Below, piece by piece: positions 43,098 to 52,740 of a stretch of 64,000 bases of DNA. The notes beneath the pieces were generated by a model that saw only the letters and a program-made list of their open reading frames with translations, made no database searches and was not told the origin of the DNA. The position numbers and the translations under genes were made by a program. Numbering within the stretch: position 1 is the first letter of the stretch; each line of letters opens with the position of its first letter. Source of the stretch: Acinetobacter modestus (GTDB lineage: Bacteria > Pseudomonadota > Gammaproteobacteria > Pseudomonadales > Moraxellaceae); assembly GCF_014636095.1 (NCBI RefSeq), contig NZ_BMDV01000003.1:62001-126000 (forward strand), read 5' to 3'.

Positions 43098-44195
43098 GTG
43101 ACCAATTCACCACAGAACAAACCTAAACATGTCATGATGATGGCCGCTGGTACAGGTGGACATGTTTTCCCTGCGCTTGCTGTTGCCAAACAACTGCAAC
43201 AGGATGGCTGCCAAGTCTCTTGGCTAGCAACGCCTACAGGAATGGAAAATCGGTTACTCAAAGATCAAAATATTTCGATTTATCAGATTGATATTCAAGG
43301 CGTTCGCGGTAATGGTATTTTACGTAAGCTGAGTGCGCCATTTAAAATTCTAAAAGCAACATTAAGCGCGATGCGCTATATGAAGCAATTAAACATTGAT
43401 GCTGTGGCGGGTTTCGGTGGTTATGTCGCTGGACCAGGTGGTTTAGCAGCACGTTTACTTGGTATTCCTGTGTTAATCCATGAACAGAATGCGATTGCAG
43501 GATTCACCAACACCCAATTGGCGCGTATTGCCAAGACCGTGTGTCAGGCTTTTCCAAATACTTTCCCAACTAGTGATAAAGTGGTGACGACGGGCAATCC
43601 TGTACGTGCTGAGATTACTGCGATTTTGAACCCATCATGGCGTTATCAAACCCGTGAGCAAGAACAATTACCACTGAATATTTTGATTGTTGGCGGTTCA
43701 CTTGGCGCACAAGCACTAAATGAACGTTTGCCTGAAGCTTTGAAAAAGGTCAATGTTCCATTGAATGTGTTTCATCAATGTGGCCAAAATCAGCAAGATA
43801 CAACGCGTGAGCGTTACCAAGGCGCGCCTTCGAGTTTGAATATTCAAGTTGAGCCTTTTATTCATGATATGGCAAAAGCCTACAGTGACGCTGATTTAAT
43901 TATTTGCCGTGCTGGTGCACTAACGGTTACAGAAGTCGCAACTGCAGGTCTTGCCGCAGTGTTTGTTCCGCTGCCTATCGCAGTGGATGATCACCAGACT
44001 GCAAATGCGAAATTTTTAGCAAATGTCGGCGCTGCGAAAATTTGTCAACAAGCAGACATGACACCCGCTGTTTTAGATGAGTTGTTAGCCATATTATTAA
44101 ATCGCCAACTACTGTCTGAAATGGCAATTAAAGCACGTCAACAAGCACAACCGAATGCAACTCAGCATGTGGTTGATCTGATTAAAAAATTGTAA
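43098..44195 (+). CDS. murG: UDP-N-acetylglucosamine transferase MurG
   Basis: The 365-residue GT-B glycosyltransferase adds GlcNAc to lipid [12 protein letters not shown] is the lipid-binding loop, and H-E-Q-N-A-I-A-G and [10 protein letters not shown] are donor-site motifs. The start is GTG at 43098. It is the first gene of murG-murC-ddl-ftsQ-ftsA-ftsZ here; the rest of the usual cluster is outside the window. Confidence 0.96.
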   Translation: MTNSPQNKPKHVMMMAAGTGGHVFPALAVAKQLQQDGCQVSWLATPTGMENRLLKDQNISIYQIDIQGVRGNGILRKLSAPFKILKATLSAMRYMKQLNIDAVAGFGGYVAGPGGLAARLLGIPVLIHEQNAIAGFTNTQLARIAKTVCQAFPNTFPTSDKVVTTGNPVRAEITAILNPSWRYQTREQEQLPLNILIVGGSLGAQALNERLPEALKKVNVPLNVFHQCGQNQQDTTRERYQGAPSSLNIQVEPFIHDMAKAYSDADLIICRAGALTVTEVATAGLAAVFVPLPIAVDDHQTANAKFLANVGAAKICQQADMTPAVLDELLAILLNRQLLSEMAIKARQQAQPNATQHVVDLIKKL

Positions 44196-44208
44196 TTCGA
44201 GTTTATCT

Positions 44209-45654
44209 ATGTCTCCAACAAATCCAAACCAAGCCAAAAAGCTCATCAAAGTGCCAGAAATGCGCCGTATTAAACATATCCACTTTGTTGGGATTGGTGG
44301 TGCGGGGATGTGTGGTATCGCCGAGGTATTGGCCAATCAAGGTTATAAAATTTCTGGTTCAGACATTAAAGCCTCAAAGACCACAGCGCAACTCGAAAGT
44401 AATGGTATTAAAGTTTATATTGGGCATTCGGCTGAAAATATTAAAAATGCCAATGTGCTAGTGGTATCAACTGCGATTGATCCAGAAAATCCAGAAATTA
44501 AAGCCGCGATTGAACAACGCACACCGATTGTACGTCGTGCAGAAATGCTAGGGGAGTTAATGCGCTACCGTCATGGTATTGCAGTCGCTGGAACGCATGG
44601 TAAAACCACAACTACTAGTTTATTAACGACGATGTTGGCAGAAGAAAATCTAGATCCAACTTACGTGATTGGTGGTTTGCTGAATAGTACAGGTGTCAAT
44701 GCTGCACTGGGTGAAAGCCGTTTTATCGTAGCAGAAGCTGATGAGTCAGATGCATCTTTCTTGTATTTGCAACCGATGGCTGCGATCGTGACCAATATTG
44801 ATGCAGATCATATGGACACCTATGAAGGTAGCTTTGATAAGTTAAAAGATACCTTTATTCAGTTCTTACATAATTTACCATTCTATGGTTTGGCTGTAGT
44901 TTGTGGTGATGATGCCAATATTCGTGAAATTCTTCCTCGTATTGGTCGTCCAACTTTGACTTACGGTTTTGGTGAAGATAACGATATTCGTGCAGTCGAT
45001 GTGGTACAAGAAGGTATGCAATCGCACTTTACTGTACTGCGTAAAGATCGAGAGCCATTACGCGTCACCATCAATCAACCAGGTCTGCATAATGTCTTGA
45101 ATGCATTGGCTGCGATTGGTGTGGCAACTGATGAAGGTGTTTCTGATGGTGCGATTTGCCGTGCTTTAGAAGGCTTTAGTGGAGTGGGGCGTCGCTTCCA
45201 AGTTCAAGGTGAATTTGTAGTGGGCGAAGGCTTGGTGAAATTGGTTGATGATTATGGTCACCATCCGAAAGAGGTAGAAGCCACCATTAAAGCAGCGCGT
45301 GCCAGCCATCCAGACCGTCGTTTGGTGATGTTGTTTCAACCACACCGTTTTAGTCGTACTCGTGATTGTTTTGATGATTTTGTCGATGTGTTATCGCAAG
45401 TGGATCAACTGTTATTACTGGAAGTCTATCCAGCGGGTGAAAAACCGATTGTAGGTGCGGATAGCCGTGCTTTAGCACGCAGTATTCGTTTACGTGGTGA
45501 AGTTGAACCGATCTTAGTTGATCCAGTTGATGGCAATTTGCCGAATGTTTTACAAAAAGTGTTACAAGCGAATGACTTGTTGTTAACACAAGGCGCGGGT
45601 AACGTGGGCGCAATTTCGGTAGAATTGGCTCAGCATCGTTTGTATGCCAAATAA
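44209..45654 (+). CDS. murC: UDP-N-acetylmuramate-L-alanine ligase
   Basis: A 481-residue Mur ligase. [15 protein letters not shown] is the UDP-binding Rossmann loop, [10 protein letters not shown] the P-loop and D-D-Y-G-H-H-P the C-terminal domain signature. It adds L-Ala to UDP-MurNAc. It follows murG by 13 bp. Confidence 0.96.
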   Translation: MSPTNPNQAKKLIKVPEMRRIKHIHFVGIGGAGMCGIAEVLANQGYKISGSDIKASKTTAQLESNGIKVYIGHSAENIKNANVLVVSTAIDPENPEIKAAIEQRTPIVRRAEMLGELMRYRHGIAVAGTHGKTTTTSLLTTMLAEENLDPTYVIGGLLNSTGVNAALGESRFIVAEADESDASFLYLQPMAAIVTNIDADHMDTYEGSFDKLKDTFIQFLHNLPFYGLAVVCGDDANIREILPRIGRPTLTYGFGEDNDIRAVDVVQEGMQSHFTVLRKDREPLRVTINQPGLHNVLNALAAIGVATDEGVSDGAICRALEGFSGVGRRFQVQGEFVVGEGLVKLVDDYGHHPKEVEATIKAARASHPDRRLVMLFQPHRFSRTRDCFDDFVDVLSQVDQLLLLEVYPAGEKPIVGADSRALARSIRLRGEVEPILVDPVDGNLPNVLQKVLQANDLLLTQGAGNVGAISVELAQHRLYAK

Positions 45655-45700
45655 TTTATTTTCGTGAATATAAAAGTTTTACAGTTTTAAGGATATAAAC

Positions 45701-46627
45701 GTGTCAAATGCTGCAAAATTCGGCAAAGTTGCTGTGTTGTTTGGTGGGAAGTCAGCTGAACGTGCTGTGTCATTGGATAGTGGTCAAGCCGTTTTAGAGG
45801 CTTTGTTGCGCTCAGGTGTGCAAGCAGAAGCATTTGATCCACAAGAGCGAAGCGTGACTGAGTTGGTCGGTTATGATCGTGCTTTTATCGTATTGCATGG
45901 TCGTGGTGGTGAAGATGGTCAGATCCAAGGTGTGTTGGAGTGGTTAAACCTTCCATACACAGGCACGGGTGTACAGGGTTCTGCGATTGGGATGGATAAA
46001 GTCAAAACCAAACAAATTTGGCAGGGCAGTGATTTACCAACCGCACCATACCGCATCATTACGAAAGACTCAGATCTGGATGCAGTCATTGCAGATTTGG
46101 GTTTGCCTGTGATTATCAAACCTGTGCACGAAGGTTCGAGTGTCGGGATGAGCAAGGTTGAGAAAGCAGAAGATTTTGCGGCTGCAATTGAAAAAGCGAC
46201 ACAGCATGATGCTATCGTGATGGCTGAAAAATGGATTACGGGGCGTGAATTCACCATTTCATTCTTGAATGGTCAGCCGTTGCCTGTGATTCGTTTACAG
46301 CCACCTGCAGACGTTGCTTTCTATGACTATGAGGCAAAGTATCAACGCAATGACGTGGAATATGGCATTCCTTGTGGTTTAAGTGAAGATGAAGAGAAAA
46401 GCTTACAAGCATTGTGTCTACGTGCTTTCCAAGCAGTTGGTGCAGAAGGTTGGGGTCGTATTGATGCGATGCAGGATGAGCAAGGCAATTTCTGGTTGTT
46501 AGAAGTCAATACCGTACCGGGAATGACCAGTCATTCTTTAGTGCCTAAAGCAGCTCAAGCCGTAGGTTATAGTTTCGATCAGCTCTGTGTTGCAATTTTA
46601 GAGCAAACTTTAACCCAATCGGCTTAA
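45701..46627 (+). CDS. ddl: D-alanine-D-alanine ligase
   Basis: The 308-residue ATP-grasp enzyme makes D-Ala-D-Ala. H-G-R-G-G-E-D-G, I-K-P-V-H-E-G-S-S-V-G-M and E-V-N-T-V-P-G-M-T are family motifs. The start is GTG 45701, seven bases after AAGGA. It sits between murC and ftsQ as in the standard cluster. Confidence 0.96.
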   Translation: MSNAAKFGKVAVLFGGKSAERAVSLDSGQAVLEALLRSGVQAEAFDPQERSVTELVGYDRAFIVLHGRGGEDGQIQGVLEWLNLPYTGTGVQGSAIGMDKVKTKQIWQGSDLPTAPYRIITKDSDLDAVIADLGLPVIIKPVHEGSSVGMSKVEKAEDFAAAIEKATQHDAIVMAEKWITGREFTISFLNGQPLPVIRLQPPADVAFYDYEAKYQRNDVEYGIPCGLSEDEEKSLQALCLRAFQAVGAEGWGRIDAMQDEQGNFWLLEVNTVPGMTSHSLVPKAAQAVGYSFDQLCVAILEQTLTQSA

Positions 46628-46633
46628 TGATAT

Positions 46634-47491
46634 ATGGCTCAACTCCCTGCTTCTATGCGCCGTAAAACACGGCCAGCCATTAGCTCGATTCATGAGAAAC
46701 CGCCTTCACAGAAACAAAAAATGGTGAATGCGGGTGGCTGGGCGTTGTTGATCATTGCTTTTATTGTATTGGCAATTGGTCTATATGGCTTATATAAAGT
46801 GATGACTGATGCAAAAGTCGCACAATTACAGGTGGTTGGGACTAATTCGGATATTGAAAATCAGCAGTTAGTGCAATATCTAAGTCCAATTATCAAAGAT
46901 AACTATTTCACTTCTGATTTAGAGCAAATTCGAGATCAGGCGTTAAAAGTGTCTTGGGTTGACCGTGTTGTGGTATCACGAGCTTGGCCGAATGGGATTC
47001 GTGTAAGAGTTATGCCGCGTCACGCAATTGCGCGTTGGGGAACAGGGCGTTTGCTCAGTGATAATGGTGATGTCTTTAGTGAAGCTGTATTAAAAGTACA
47101 TCCAAACTTGCCACTTTTACATGGGCCGGTCAGCCAATCCAAAATGATGATGCGTCGTTATAATGAAATTAATCAACTGTTTCATCCAGCGAATTTAAGA
47201 TTAAAAGAATTGTATTTAACAGAGCGAATGACGTGGTTTATGCAGTTTGATTCAGGTCTACGGATTATTGTTGATCAAGATCAAACCATGAATAAGCTTC
47301 AACGCTTAAGCCATTTGGCACAAACGGATCTCAAACCTGTATGGTCGAAAATCTCAGCAATTGATTTGCGTTATCGGAATGGCCTAGCTATTCAATGGAA
47401 AAATGCAATCCCGCCAAAGATTGTCAACGGTCAGTTAGTTGTAACGATTGATGACACAAGCCTTGCAGGGGCAATTCAGGCAAAGCCATAA
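46634..47491 (+). CDS. ftsQ: cell division protein FtsQ
   Basis: A 285-residue bitopic membrane protein with one helix at about residues 32-56 (G-W-A-L-L-I-I-A-F-I-V-L), a periplasmic POTRA domain at about 60-130, and the FtsQ beta domain. It links early and late divisome proteins. It lies six bases after ddl and shows no clear ribosome site. Confidence 0.9.
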   Translation: MAQLPASMRRKTRPAISSIHEKPPSQKQKMVNAGGWALLIIAFIVLAIGLYGLYKVMTDAKVAQLQVVGTNSDIENQQLVQYLSPIIKDNYFTSDLEQIRDQALKVSWVDRVVVSRAWPNGIRVRVMPRHAIARWGTGRLLSDNGDVFSEAVLKVHPNLPLLHGPVSQSKMMMRRYNEINQLFHPANLRLKELYLTERMTWFMQFDSGLRIIVDQDQTMNKLQRLSHLAQTDLKPVWSKISAIDLRYRNGLAIQWKNAIPPKIVNGQLVVTIDDTSLAGAIQAKP

Positions 47492-47556
47492 TACGTGGCT
47501 TGAAAATAACAGGCAGTTTGCCCGTACTAAACAACAAAAGATATGGTAATGAAGTA

Positions 47557-48819
47557 ATGAGTGAAGCTGTTTCCTCAGTTGTTGCGATTGATATTGGGAC
47601 GCATAAAGTCTCAGTTTTGATTGGTAAGGTCCATGCACCGGATAAGATCCAAGTGATTGGCATGGCAACTGCTCGCAACCGAGGCATGGTTAAAGGCAAA
47701 ATTGTGAGCTTGGATAAGGTGATTGCTGCGATTAAAAATGCAGTCTCTGAAGCCGAAGATATGGCTGAATGTCGTATCCATAGCGCATGGGTGTCAATTC
47801 CAAGTACTGAATTGCAAAGTTTTTATGCATCAGGCCGTACACCAGTGGCTAATCATGATCATATTATTACGACAAATGAAGTGGTTAGAGCATTAGAGTT
47901 AGCCAAAGCGAGCCATGTATCGCCAGATTATTATCTTGCGAGTGCTGTTCCATTAGGCTTCGAGTTAGGTGATTCGGCTGAATGGGTGCAGAATCCAGTC
48001 AATATGTCGGCTCATAGTATGACTGGGCATTATCAATTGATGATGATGCCGATTAGTACCATGCAAAATCTTGATCGTGCTATGAAAGGTGCGAATATCG
48101 GGGTAGAGAAAATGGTGGTATCTAGTTTAGCTACGGCTGAAGCTAGTTTGCTCAAAGATGAAAAAGAATATGGCGTATGCTTAGTTGATATTGGTGCAGG
48201 GATTACTAATATAGCAGTGTATTTAGATGGTCGTTTAGCATTAGTACGTACTTTGCAACGTGGTGGTGAAAATGTAACCCGCGATATTGCAGCGGTTTTA
48301 CAGACGACCACTGAAGAAGCTGAACGTATTAAAATTTTACATGGTTGTGTTGATCTTAGTGTGGTGAAACCTGACCATATGATCCAAGTGCAAGCGATTG
48401 ATGGACAACAGACCATTAGTCGTATTGAACTTGCAGAAATTATTATTGCGCGCTATGAAGAAATATTTACATTAATTCGTGAAGAGTTGGAGCATAGTGG
48501 GGCAATACATGGTTTATATCATGGGGTTGTACTCACAGGTGATGCTTGTCAAATTGAAGGTATGGTGAATTTGGCACGTCGTATGCTTGGAGTATCTGCA
48601 CATTTAGGTAATCCACCTTTACAGGTCTATGCTGAAGACCAACATCTTGCCGCATTACGTCGTTCGATGTATGCGACAGCGTCAGGATTATTGATGTTTA
48701 GCCAAAGTGATTTGCAGGATGCAGTAGAAGAACCAGAAGAATCGAATGATCGAAGTTTTATGGATCGAGTGACCAATGGTTGGAATGCATTAAATAGCAA
48801 ATTAAAAGCTATATTTTAA
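47557..48819 (+). CDS. ftsA: cell division protein FtsA
   Basis: The 420-residue actin-like protein tethers FtsZ to the membrane. A-I-D-I-G-T-H-K-V and D-I-G-A-G-I-T-N are nucleotide-binding loops, and the C-terminal amphipathic helix (F-M-D-R-V-T-N-G-W-N-A-L-N-S-K-L-K) is the membrane target. ATG 47557 gives the usual family length; an upstream non-ATG start would add 19 residues. Confidence 0.95.
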   Translation: MSEAVSSVVAIDIGTHKVSVLIGKVHAPDKIQVIGMATARNRGMVKGKIVSLDKVIAAIKNAVSEAEDMAECRIHSAWVSIPSTELQSFYASGRTPVANHDHIITTNEVVRALELAKASHVSPDYYLASAVPLGFELGDSAEWVQNPVNMSAHSMTGHYQLMMMPISTMQNLDRAMKGANIGVEKMVVSSLATAEASLLKDEKEYGVCLVDIGAGITNIAVYLDGRLALVRTLQRGGENVTRDIAAVLQTTTEEAERIKILHGCVDLSVVKPDHMIQVQAIDGQQTISRIELAEIIIARYEEIFTLIREELEHSGAIHGLYHGVVLTGDACQIEGMVNLARRMLGVSAHLGNPPLQVYAEDQHLAALRRSMYATASGLLMFSQSDLQDAVEEPEESNDRSFMDRVTNGWNALNSKLKAIF

Positions 48820-48986
48820 GTTGTACGTATTTTGGGGAAAATTTGTTAGGAAGTTGTAATAGTGAGCCGTTGTACTTGACAAGCTAGCTATTATTGAACA
48901 GCATCCTAAACATCGGTTGTTTTAAAAATCAGGGCAGTAACGGGCTGAAGTAACTGCCACTTAATATATTAGGAAATCTAAAGGTC

Positions 48987-50171
48987 ATGGCCTCATTTGA
49001 ATTTATAGAAGATGAACTAGACGATGGCAACGGTCAAGCCCGTTTCACAGTATTTGGTGTCGGTGGTGGTGGTGGTAATGCTGTCCAACATATGGTGCAG
49101 TCAGATATCCAAGGTGTAAAATTTGTTTGTGCCAATACTGACAAACAGGCACTTGATAGCATGAATGCTCCTTTTAAAATCCAATTAGGTGAGCAAAGTA
49201 CGCGCGGATTAGGTGCAGGTGCAAACCCTGAAGTTGGACAAATCGCAGCTGAAGAAAGCCGCGAAGTGATTCGCCAACACCTTGAAGGTACGGATATGGT
49301 ATTCGTAACCGCGGGTATGGGTGGTGGTACTGGAACAGGTGCTGCGCCAGTGGTTGCTGAAGTTGCTAAAGAAATGGGCATCTTAACCGTAGGTGTGGTA
49401 ACAACCCCGTTTAATTTCGAAGGTCGTCGCCGTCAAAAATCAGCTGAAAAAGGGATAGATGCTTTAGAGGCTCATGTTGATTCACTGATTATCATTCCAA
49501 ACCAACGCTTACTCAGCGTTTATGGCGATATTTCAATGAAAGATGCCTATAAAAAGGCAGATGACGTATTATTAAATGCCGTTCGTAGTATCTTTGACTT
49601 GGTTGTAAATCGTGGTCATATTAACCTCGACTTTGCAGACTTGAAAACAGCCATGAGTACTCGTGGTTATGCAATGATGGGTGCTGGTTTAGGACGTGGC
49701 GAAGACCGTGCACGCCAAGCTGCTGAACAAGCGATTCGTAGCCCATTATTAGATAATGTGAATATTATCAATGCGAAAGGTGTACTGATCAATATCACGG
49801 GTGGTGATGATATCACCTTGCGTGAAACTGAAATTATTACCGACGTGGTCAACCAAATCGTTGATTTGGATGAAGGTGAAATCTTCTATGGTACGGTATT
49901 TGATCCTGATGCACGTGATGAACTACGTGTCACTGTGATTGCGACTGGTTTGACCCGTAATGCATCTGAAGTTGAACATAAGAAACGTACAGTGACTGCA
50001 CATCATGCACCTGTTCAGGCAGCTGCTCAGCAGCCAGTTGATGAAGATGATGTTCCAGCGATCAGTAAACGTGCAAATGTAGACGTACCTGCTACAGCAG
50101 CGCCAAGTTCTACACCACGTTCATCGCCAATGAGTATTCAAGACTATCTGAAAAATCAGCAGCGTAAATAA
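48987..50171 (+). CDS. ftsZ: cell division protein FtsZ
   Basis: A 394-residue tubulin-like GTPase. [12 protein letters not shown] binds GTP, N-L-D-F-A-D-L is the T7 synergy loop, and the conserved C-terminal peptide S-I-Q-D-Y-L-K-N-Q follows a disordered linker. AAAGG lies three bases before the ATG. The 167-bp gap after ftsA probably holds an extra promoter. A strong terminator follows. Confidence 0.98.
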   Translation: MASFEFIEDELDDGNGQARFTVFGVGGGGGNAVQHMVQSDIQGVKFVCANTDKQALDSMNAPFKIQLGEQSTRGLGAGANPEVGQIAAEESREVIRQHLEGTDMVFVTAGMGGGTGTGAAPVVAEVAKEMGILTVGVVTTPFNFEGRRRQKSAEKGIDALEAHVDSLIIIPNQRLLSVYGDISMKDAYKKADDVLLNAVRSIFDLVVNRGHINLDFADLKTAMSTRGYAMMGAGLGRGEDRARQAAEQAIRSPLLDNVNIINAKGVLINITGGDDITLRETEIITDVVNQIVDLDEGEIFYGTVFDPDARDELRVTVIATGLTRNASEVEHKKRTVTAHHAPVQAAAQQPVDEDDVPAISKRANVDVPATAAPSSTPRSSPMSIQDYLKNQQRK

Positions 50172-50191
50172 TAAAATCATATATTTAGAGA

Positions 50192-50219
50192 AAGGGGGCA
50201 AGTAATTGCTCCCTTTTTT
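50192..50219 (+). terminator. terminator of ftsZ
   Basis: AGGGGGCAA and TTGCTCCCT pair (one G-T wobble) around a GTAA loop, followed by a T-run. Confidence 0.85.
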
Positions 50220-50282
50220 ATTTTTTTAAAATGGCAAAATATGCTAAGTTATATCGGTTTTTGCAAATGAAGTTGTCATGGT

Positions 50283-51185
50283 ATGGTGAAACAACGTACT
50301 CTCAAGCGTGTGGTGAAAGCGAGCGGTATTGGTCTGCATAGTGGTCAAAAGGTGCTGATTAATTTTGTTCCTCACCATATTGATGGAGGTATTATCTTTC
50401 GCCGTATTGACCTCAATCCTCCCGTAGAAATTCCTGCGAATGCTTTACTCATTCAAGAAGCATTTATGTGTTCCAATCTTGTGCGAGAAGATATAAAAGT
50501 CGGTACGATTGAGCATGTGATGAGTGCTATAGCGGGATTAGGCATTGATAATTTAATCATCGAGGTCTCTGCTTCCGAAGTACCTATTATGGATGGCAGT
50601 GCAGGTCCATTTATTTATTTACTCATGCAAGGTGAGTTAGCAGAGCAAGATGCGCCAAAGAAATTTATTAGAATTCTAAAACCTGTTGAAGCACTTATTG
50701 AAGATAAGCGTGCAATTTTCACCCCACATTCAGGTTTTCAACTCAATTTTACGATTGATTTTGATCATCCCGCATTTGCTAAAGAATACCAATCCGTATC
50801 GATTGATTTTTCAACAGAAACTTTTGTATACGAAGTCAGTGAAGCGCGAACTTTTGGCTTTATGAAAGATCTTGATTATTTAAAGGCGAATAATCTGGCT
50901 TTAGGGGCGAGCCTAGACAATGCGATTGGTGTTGATGATACAGGTGTGGTCAATGAAGAGGGGTTGCGCTTTGCTGATGAGTTCGTGCGTCATAAGATTT
51001 TAGATGCTGTTGGTGATTTATATTTATTAGGTCATCAGGTAATTGCCAAGTTTGATGGCTATAAATCAGGTCATGCACTCAATAATCAGCTGTTACGCAA
51101 TGTTCAAAATGATCCGAGCAGTTATGAAATTGTAACATTTAATAACGATAATGATTGTCCAATTTCTTATGTGAGTGTGACATAA
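50283..51185 (+). CDS. lpxC: UDP-3-O-acyl-N-acetylglucosamine deacetylase
   Basis: The 300-residue zinc enzyme commits precursor to lipid A. Zinc ligands His78, His237 and Asp241 and catalytic His264 are all present. R-T-L-K-R-V opening and G-I-G-L-H-S-G are standard. lpxC after ftsZ is the usual order. In Acinetobacter baumannii loss of lpxA, lpxC or lpxD causes colistin resistance with LPS loss; this copy appears intact. Confidence 0.97.
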   Translation: MVKQRTLKRVVKASGIGLHSGQKVLINFVPHHIDGGIIFRRIDLNPPVEIPANALLIQEAFMCSNLVREDIKVGTIEHVMSAIAGLGIDNLIIEVSASEVPIMDGSAGPFIYLLMQGELAEQDAPKKFIRILKPVEALIEDKRAIFTPHSGFQLNFTIDFDHPAFAKEYQSVSIDFSTETFVYEVSEARTFGFMKDLDYLKANNLALGASLDNAIGVDDTGVVNEEGLRFADEFVRHKILDAVGDLYLLGHQVIAKFDGYKSGHALNNQLLRNVQNDPSSYEIVTFNNDNDCPISYVSVT

Positions 51186-51193
51186 GTCATTGT

Positions 51194-51228
51194 CTTTTAT
51201 TGGCTATGTTATATTATAACAATAAAAG
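51194..51228. terminator. inverted repeat between lpxC and dciA
   Basis: CTTTTATTG and CAATAAAAG form a perfect 9-bp stem around a 17-base AU-rich loop. It lies between convergent genes but is AT-rich and lacks a T-run, so it is a weak terminator. Confidence 0.4.
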
Positions 51229-51283
51229 TTGAGATTTAGTTCACATAAAATAAGTGTATATTTCAATACCTAAGATAAGTAGT

Positions 51284-51724
51284 TTACTTTTTATTGCTTG
51301 CCAAACGTAGTAAAGCTTGGCTAAGCTTAGGGTCGCTCACATATTCAGCGGCGCTGCGTAACTGCTCTTGGGTTTCTGAAGAAAGTGTTTTAGATGGGGG
51401 AGAAGGTTCACGAGGAACATTCATTTTGTTTCTTAGACGAACTTGGATTTTTCGTAAGTCTTTGAGTCCTTCTAATTGAGCTAACTGCGCAACGTAGTTG
51501 CTTTGTAAATAGCTGAGTTGACTAATCATCGCTTGATTTTCACCAGTTATGATCAAAACACCATGTTGATAACAAACAACCTGCCATTGCTCTGGTTGGG
51601 GCAGTATAGGTTGAATAATTTTCGTAAGTTGTTTCCATTGAGTCACTTGCGTAGTCAGAAACGTTAAGTTTCCAGTTTTTATGTGTTGTCCTTTCTGTTG
51701 AAAAACGTTGCTAGGTTCAGACAT
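51284..51724 (-). CDS. dciA: DciA/DUF721 family replicative helicase loader
   Basis: A 146-residue protein with the DUF721/DciA domain at about 15-105 (W-Q-V-V-C-Y-Q-H-G-V-L-I-I-T-G-E-N-Q-A-M-I-S-Q-L-S-Y containing the typical A-x-x-x-Q-L) and a flexible tail. DciA loads DnaB helicase in bacteria lacking DnaC. Location between lpxC and a LytM peptidase is common in gammaproteobacteria. Confidence 0.75.
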   Translation of the reverse strand: MSEPSNVFQQKGQHIKTGNLTFLTTQVTQWKQLTKIIQPILPQPEQWQVVCYQHGVLIITGENQAMISQLSYLQSNYVAQLAQLEGLKDLRKIQVRLRNKMNVPREPSPPSKTLSSETQEQLRSAAEYVSDPKLSQALLRLASNKK

Positions 51725-51830
51725 GTTAACTTCCTTCGAGGTTATCTGCTCATCTTAAGCGTTCATTTTAACTGTTATCAAGGAAGAGATGATAAAGGAA
51801 CTATTTAAGGACGGTTTCAAGAGGTTTTTT

Positions 51831-52535
51831 ATGCATACGCGTCGTATTTTACTTGCATTCTCACTCGCTGCTTCAGCCGCTTCGGTTGCTTTTGCAGATT
51901 ATCAAAATATTGGTCAAGCAACAGATGGTGACCGCCTAGAGCAATTATCTAAAACCTTAGCACAAGGTTCTTATAGCCATCCTGATGATATTGATTTGCC
52001 TGCCGTATCGAATGTATCAGTTAAATTGCGCGAAAAAACCATTGAATTGAATAATGCTACGATCGAAAGAAAATATGGTCGTTCAGCGATTTCATCGACT
52101 GCCGAAGATAATGCACCATCTTTTTCAGTAAATACAGGTTATTCGTGGTTAGTTAATCACCCACTTCAAGAAGGGCGGGTAAGTTCAACATGGGGCAATC
52201 GCACCTTATTAGGAACGACACGTCATCATTCGGGTGTTGATTTAGCGGCACCATCAGGTACACCTATTTATTCAACTGGTTCTGGTGTTGTAACCAAATC
52301 AGGTTGGGGATCAGGTTATGGTCAATATGTTGAAATCGATCATGGCAACGGTTATATCACTCGTTACGCACATGCTTCACGCTTAATGGTGAATGCGGGT
52401 GATCGCGTGAGTGCCGGCGAGCATATTGCCAATGTAGGCTGTACTGGACGTTGTACAGGACCACATTTGCATTTTGAAGTTGTCAAAGATGGTCAACGTA
52501 AAAATCCAACAACTTACCTTGCCATGTTGCCTTAA
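51831..52535 (+). CDS. exported M23 (LytM-type) metallopeptidase
   Basis: The 234-residue protein has a signal peptide ending near A-F-A. The M23 domain has the metal ligands in H-H-S-G-V-D-L-A-A and H-L-H-F-E-V and the conserved H-x-S/G-x-D pattern, so it should be an active peptidoglycan endopeptidase. Two starts have ribosome sites: ATG 51789 after AGGAAGAG and ATG 51831 after AGAGG. The latter gives a normal signal peptide; the former a longer n-region. Ends at a terminator. Confidence 0.85.
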   Translation: MHTRRILLAFSLAASAASVAFADYQNIGQATDGDRLEQLSKTLAQGSYSHPDDIDLPAVSNVSVKLREKTIELNNATIERKYGRSAISSTAEDNAPSFSVNTGYSWLVNHPLQEGRVSSTWGNRTLLGTTRHHSGVDLAAPSGTPIYSTGSGVVTKSGWGSGYGQYVEIDHGNGYITRYAHASRLMVNAGDRVSAGEHIANVGCTGRCTGPHLHFEVVKDGQRKNPTTYLAMLP

Positions 52536-52572
52536 GCTAATTTGTTAACAGTTGTATATTAAGTTCAAAAAG

Positions 52573-52597
52573 AAAGCGCCTTAATTGGCGTTTTTTT
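52573..52597 (+). terminator. terminator of the M23 gene
   Basis: AAGCGCC and GGCGTT pair around TTAATT, followed by a T-run. Confidence 0.8.
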
Positions 52598-52740
52598 ATG
52601 TTTTTTGTTTCATTTGAGTCAATGACTATTTAGCAAGAAAATATTAAGGGATTTTGTATTCATTTGGGGCGATACCTCCATAGCACCAAAACATGATAAA
52701 TATATAAGGTCAAAATAACTTAAGGGAAAAGGTGAATTGT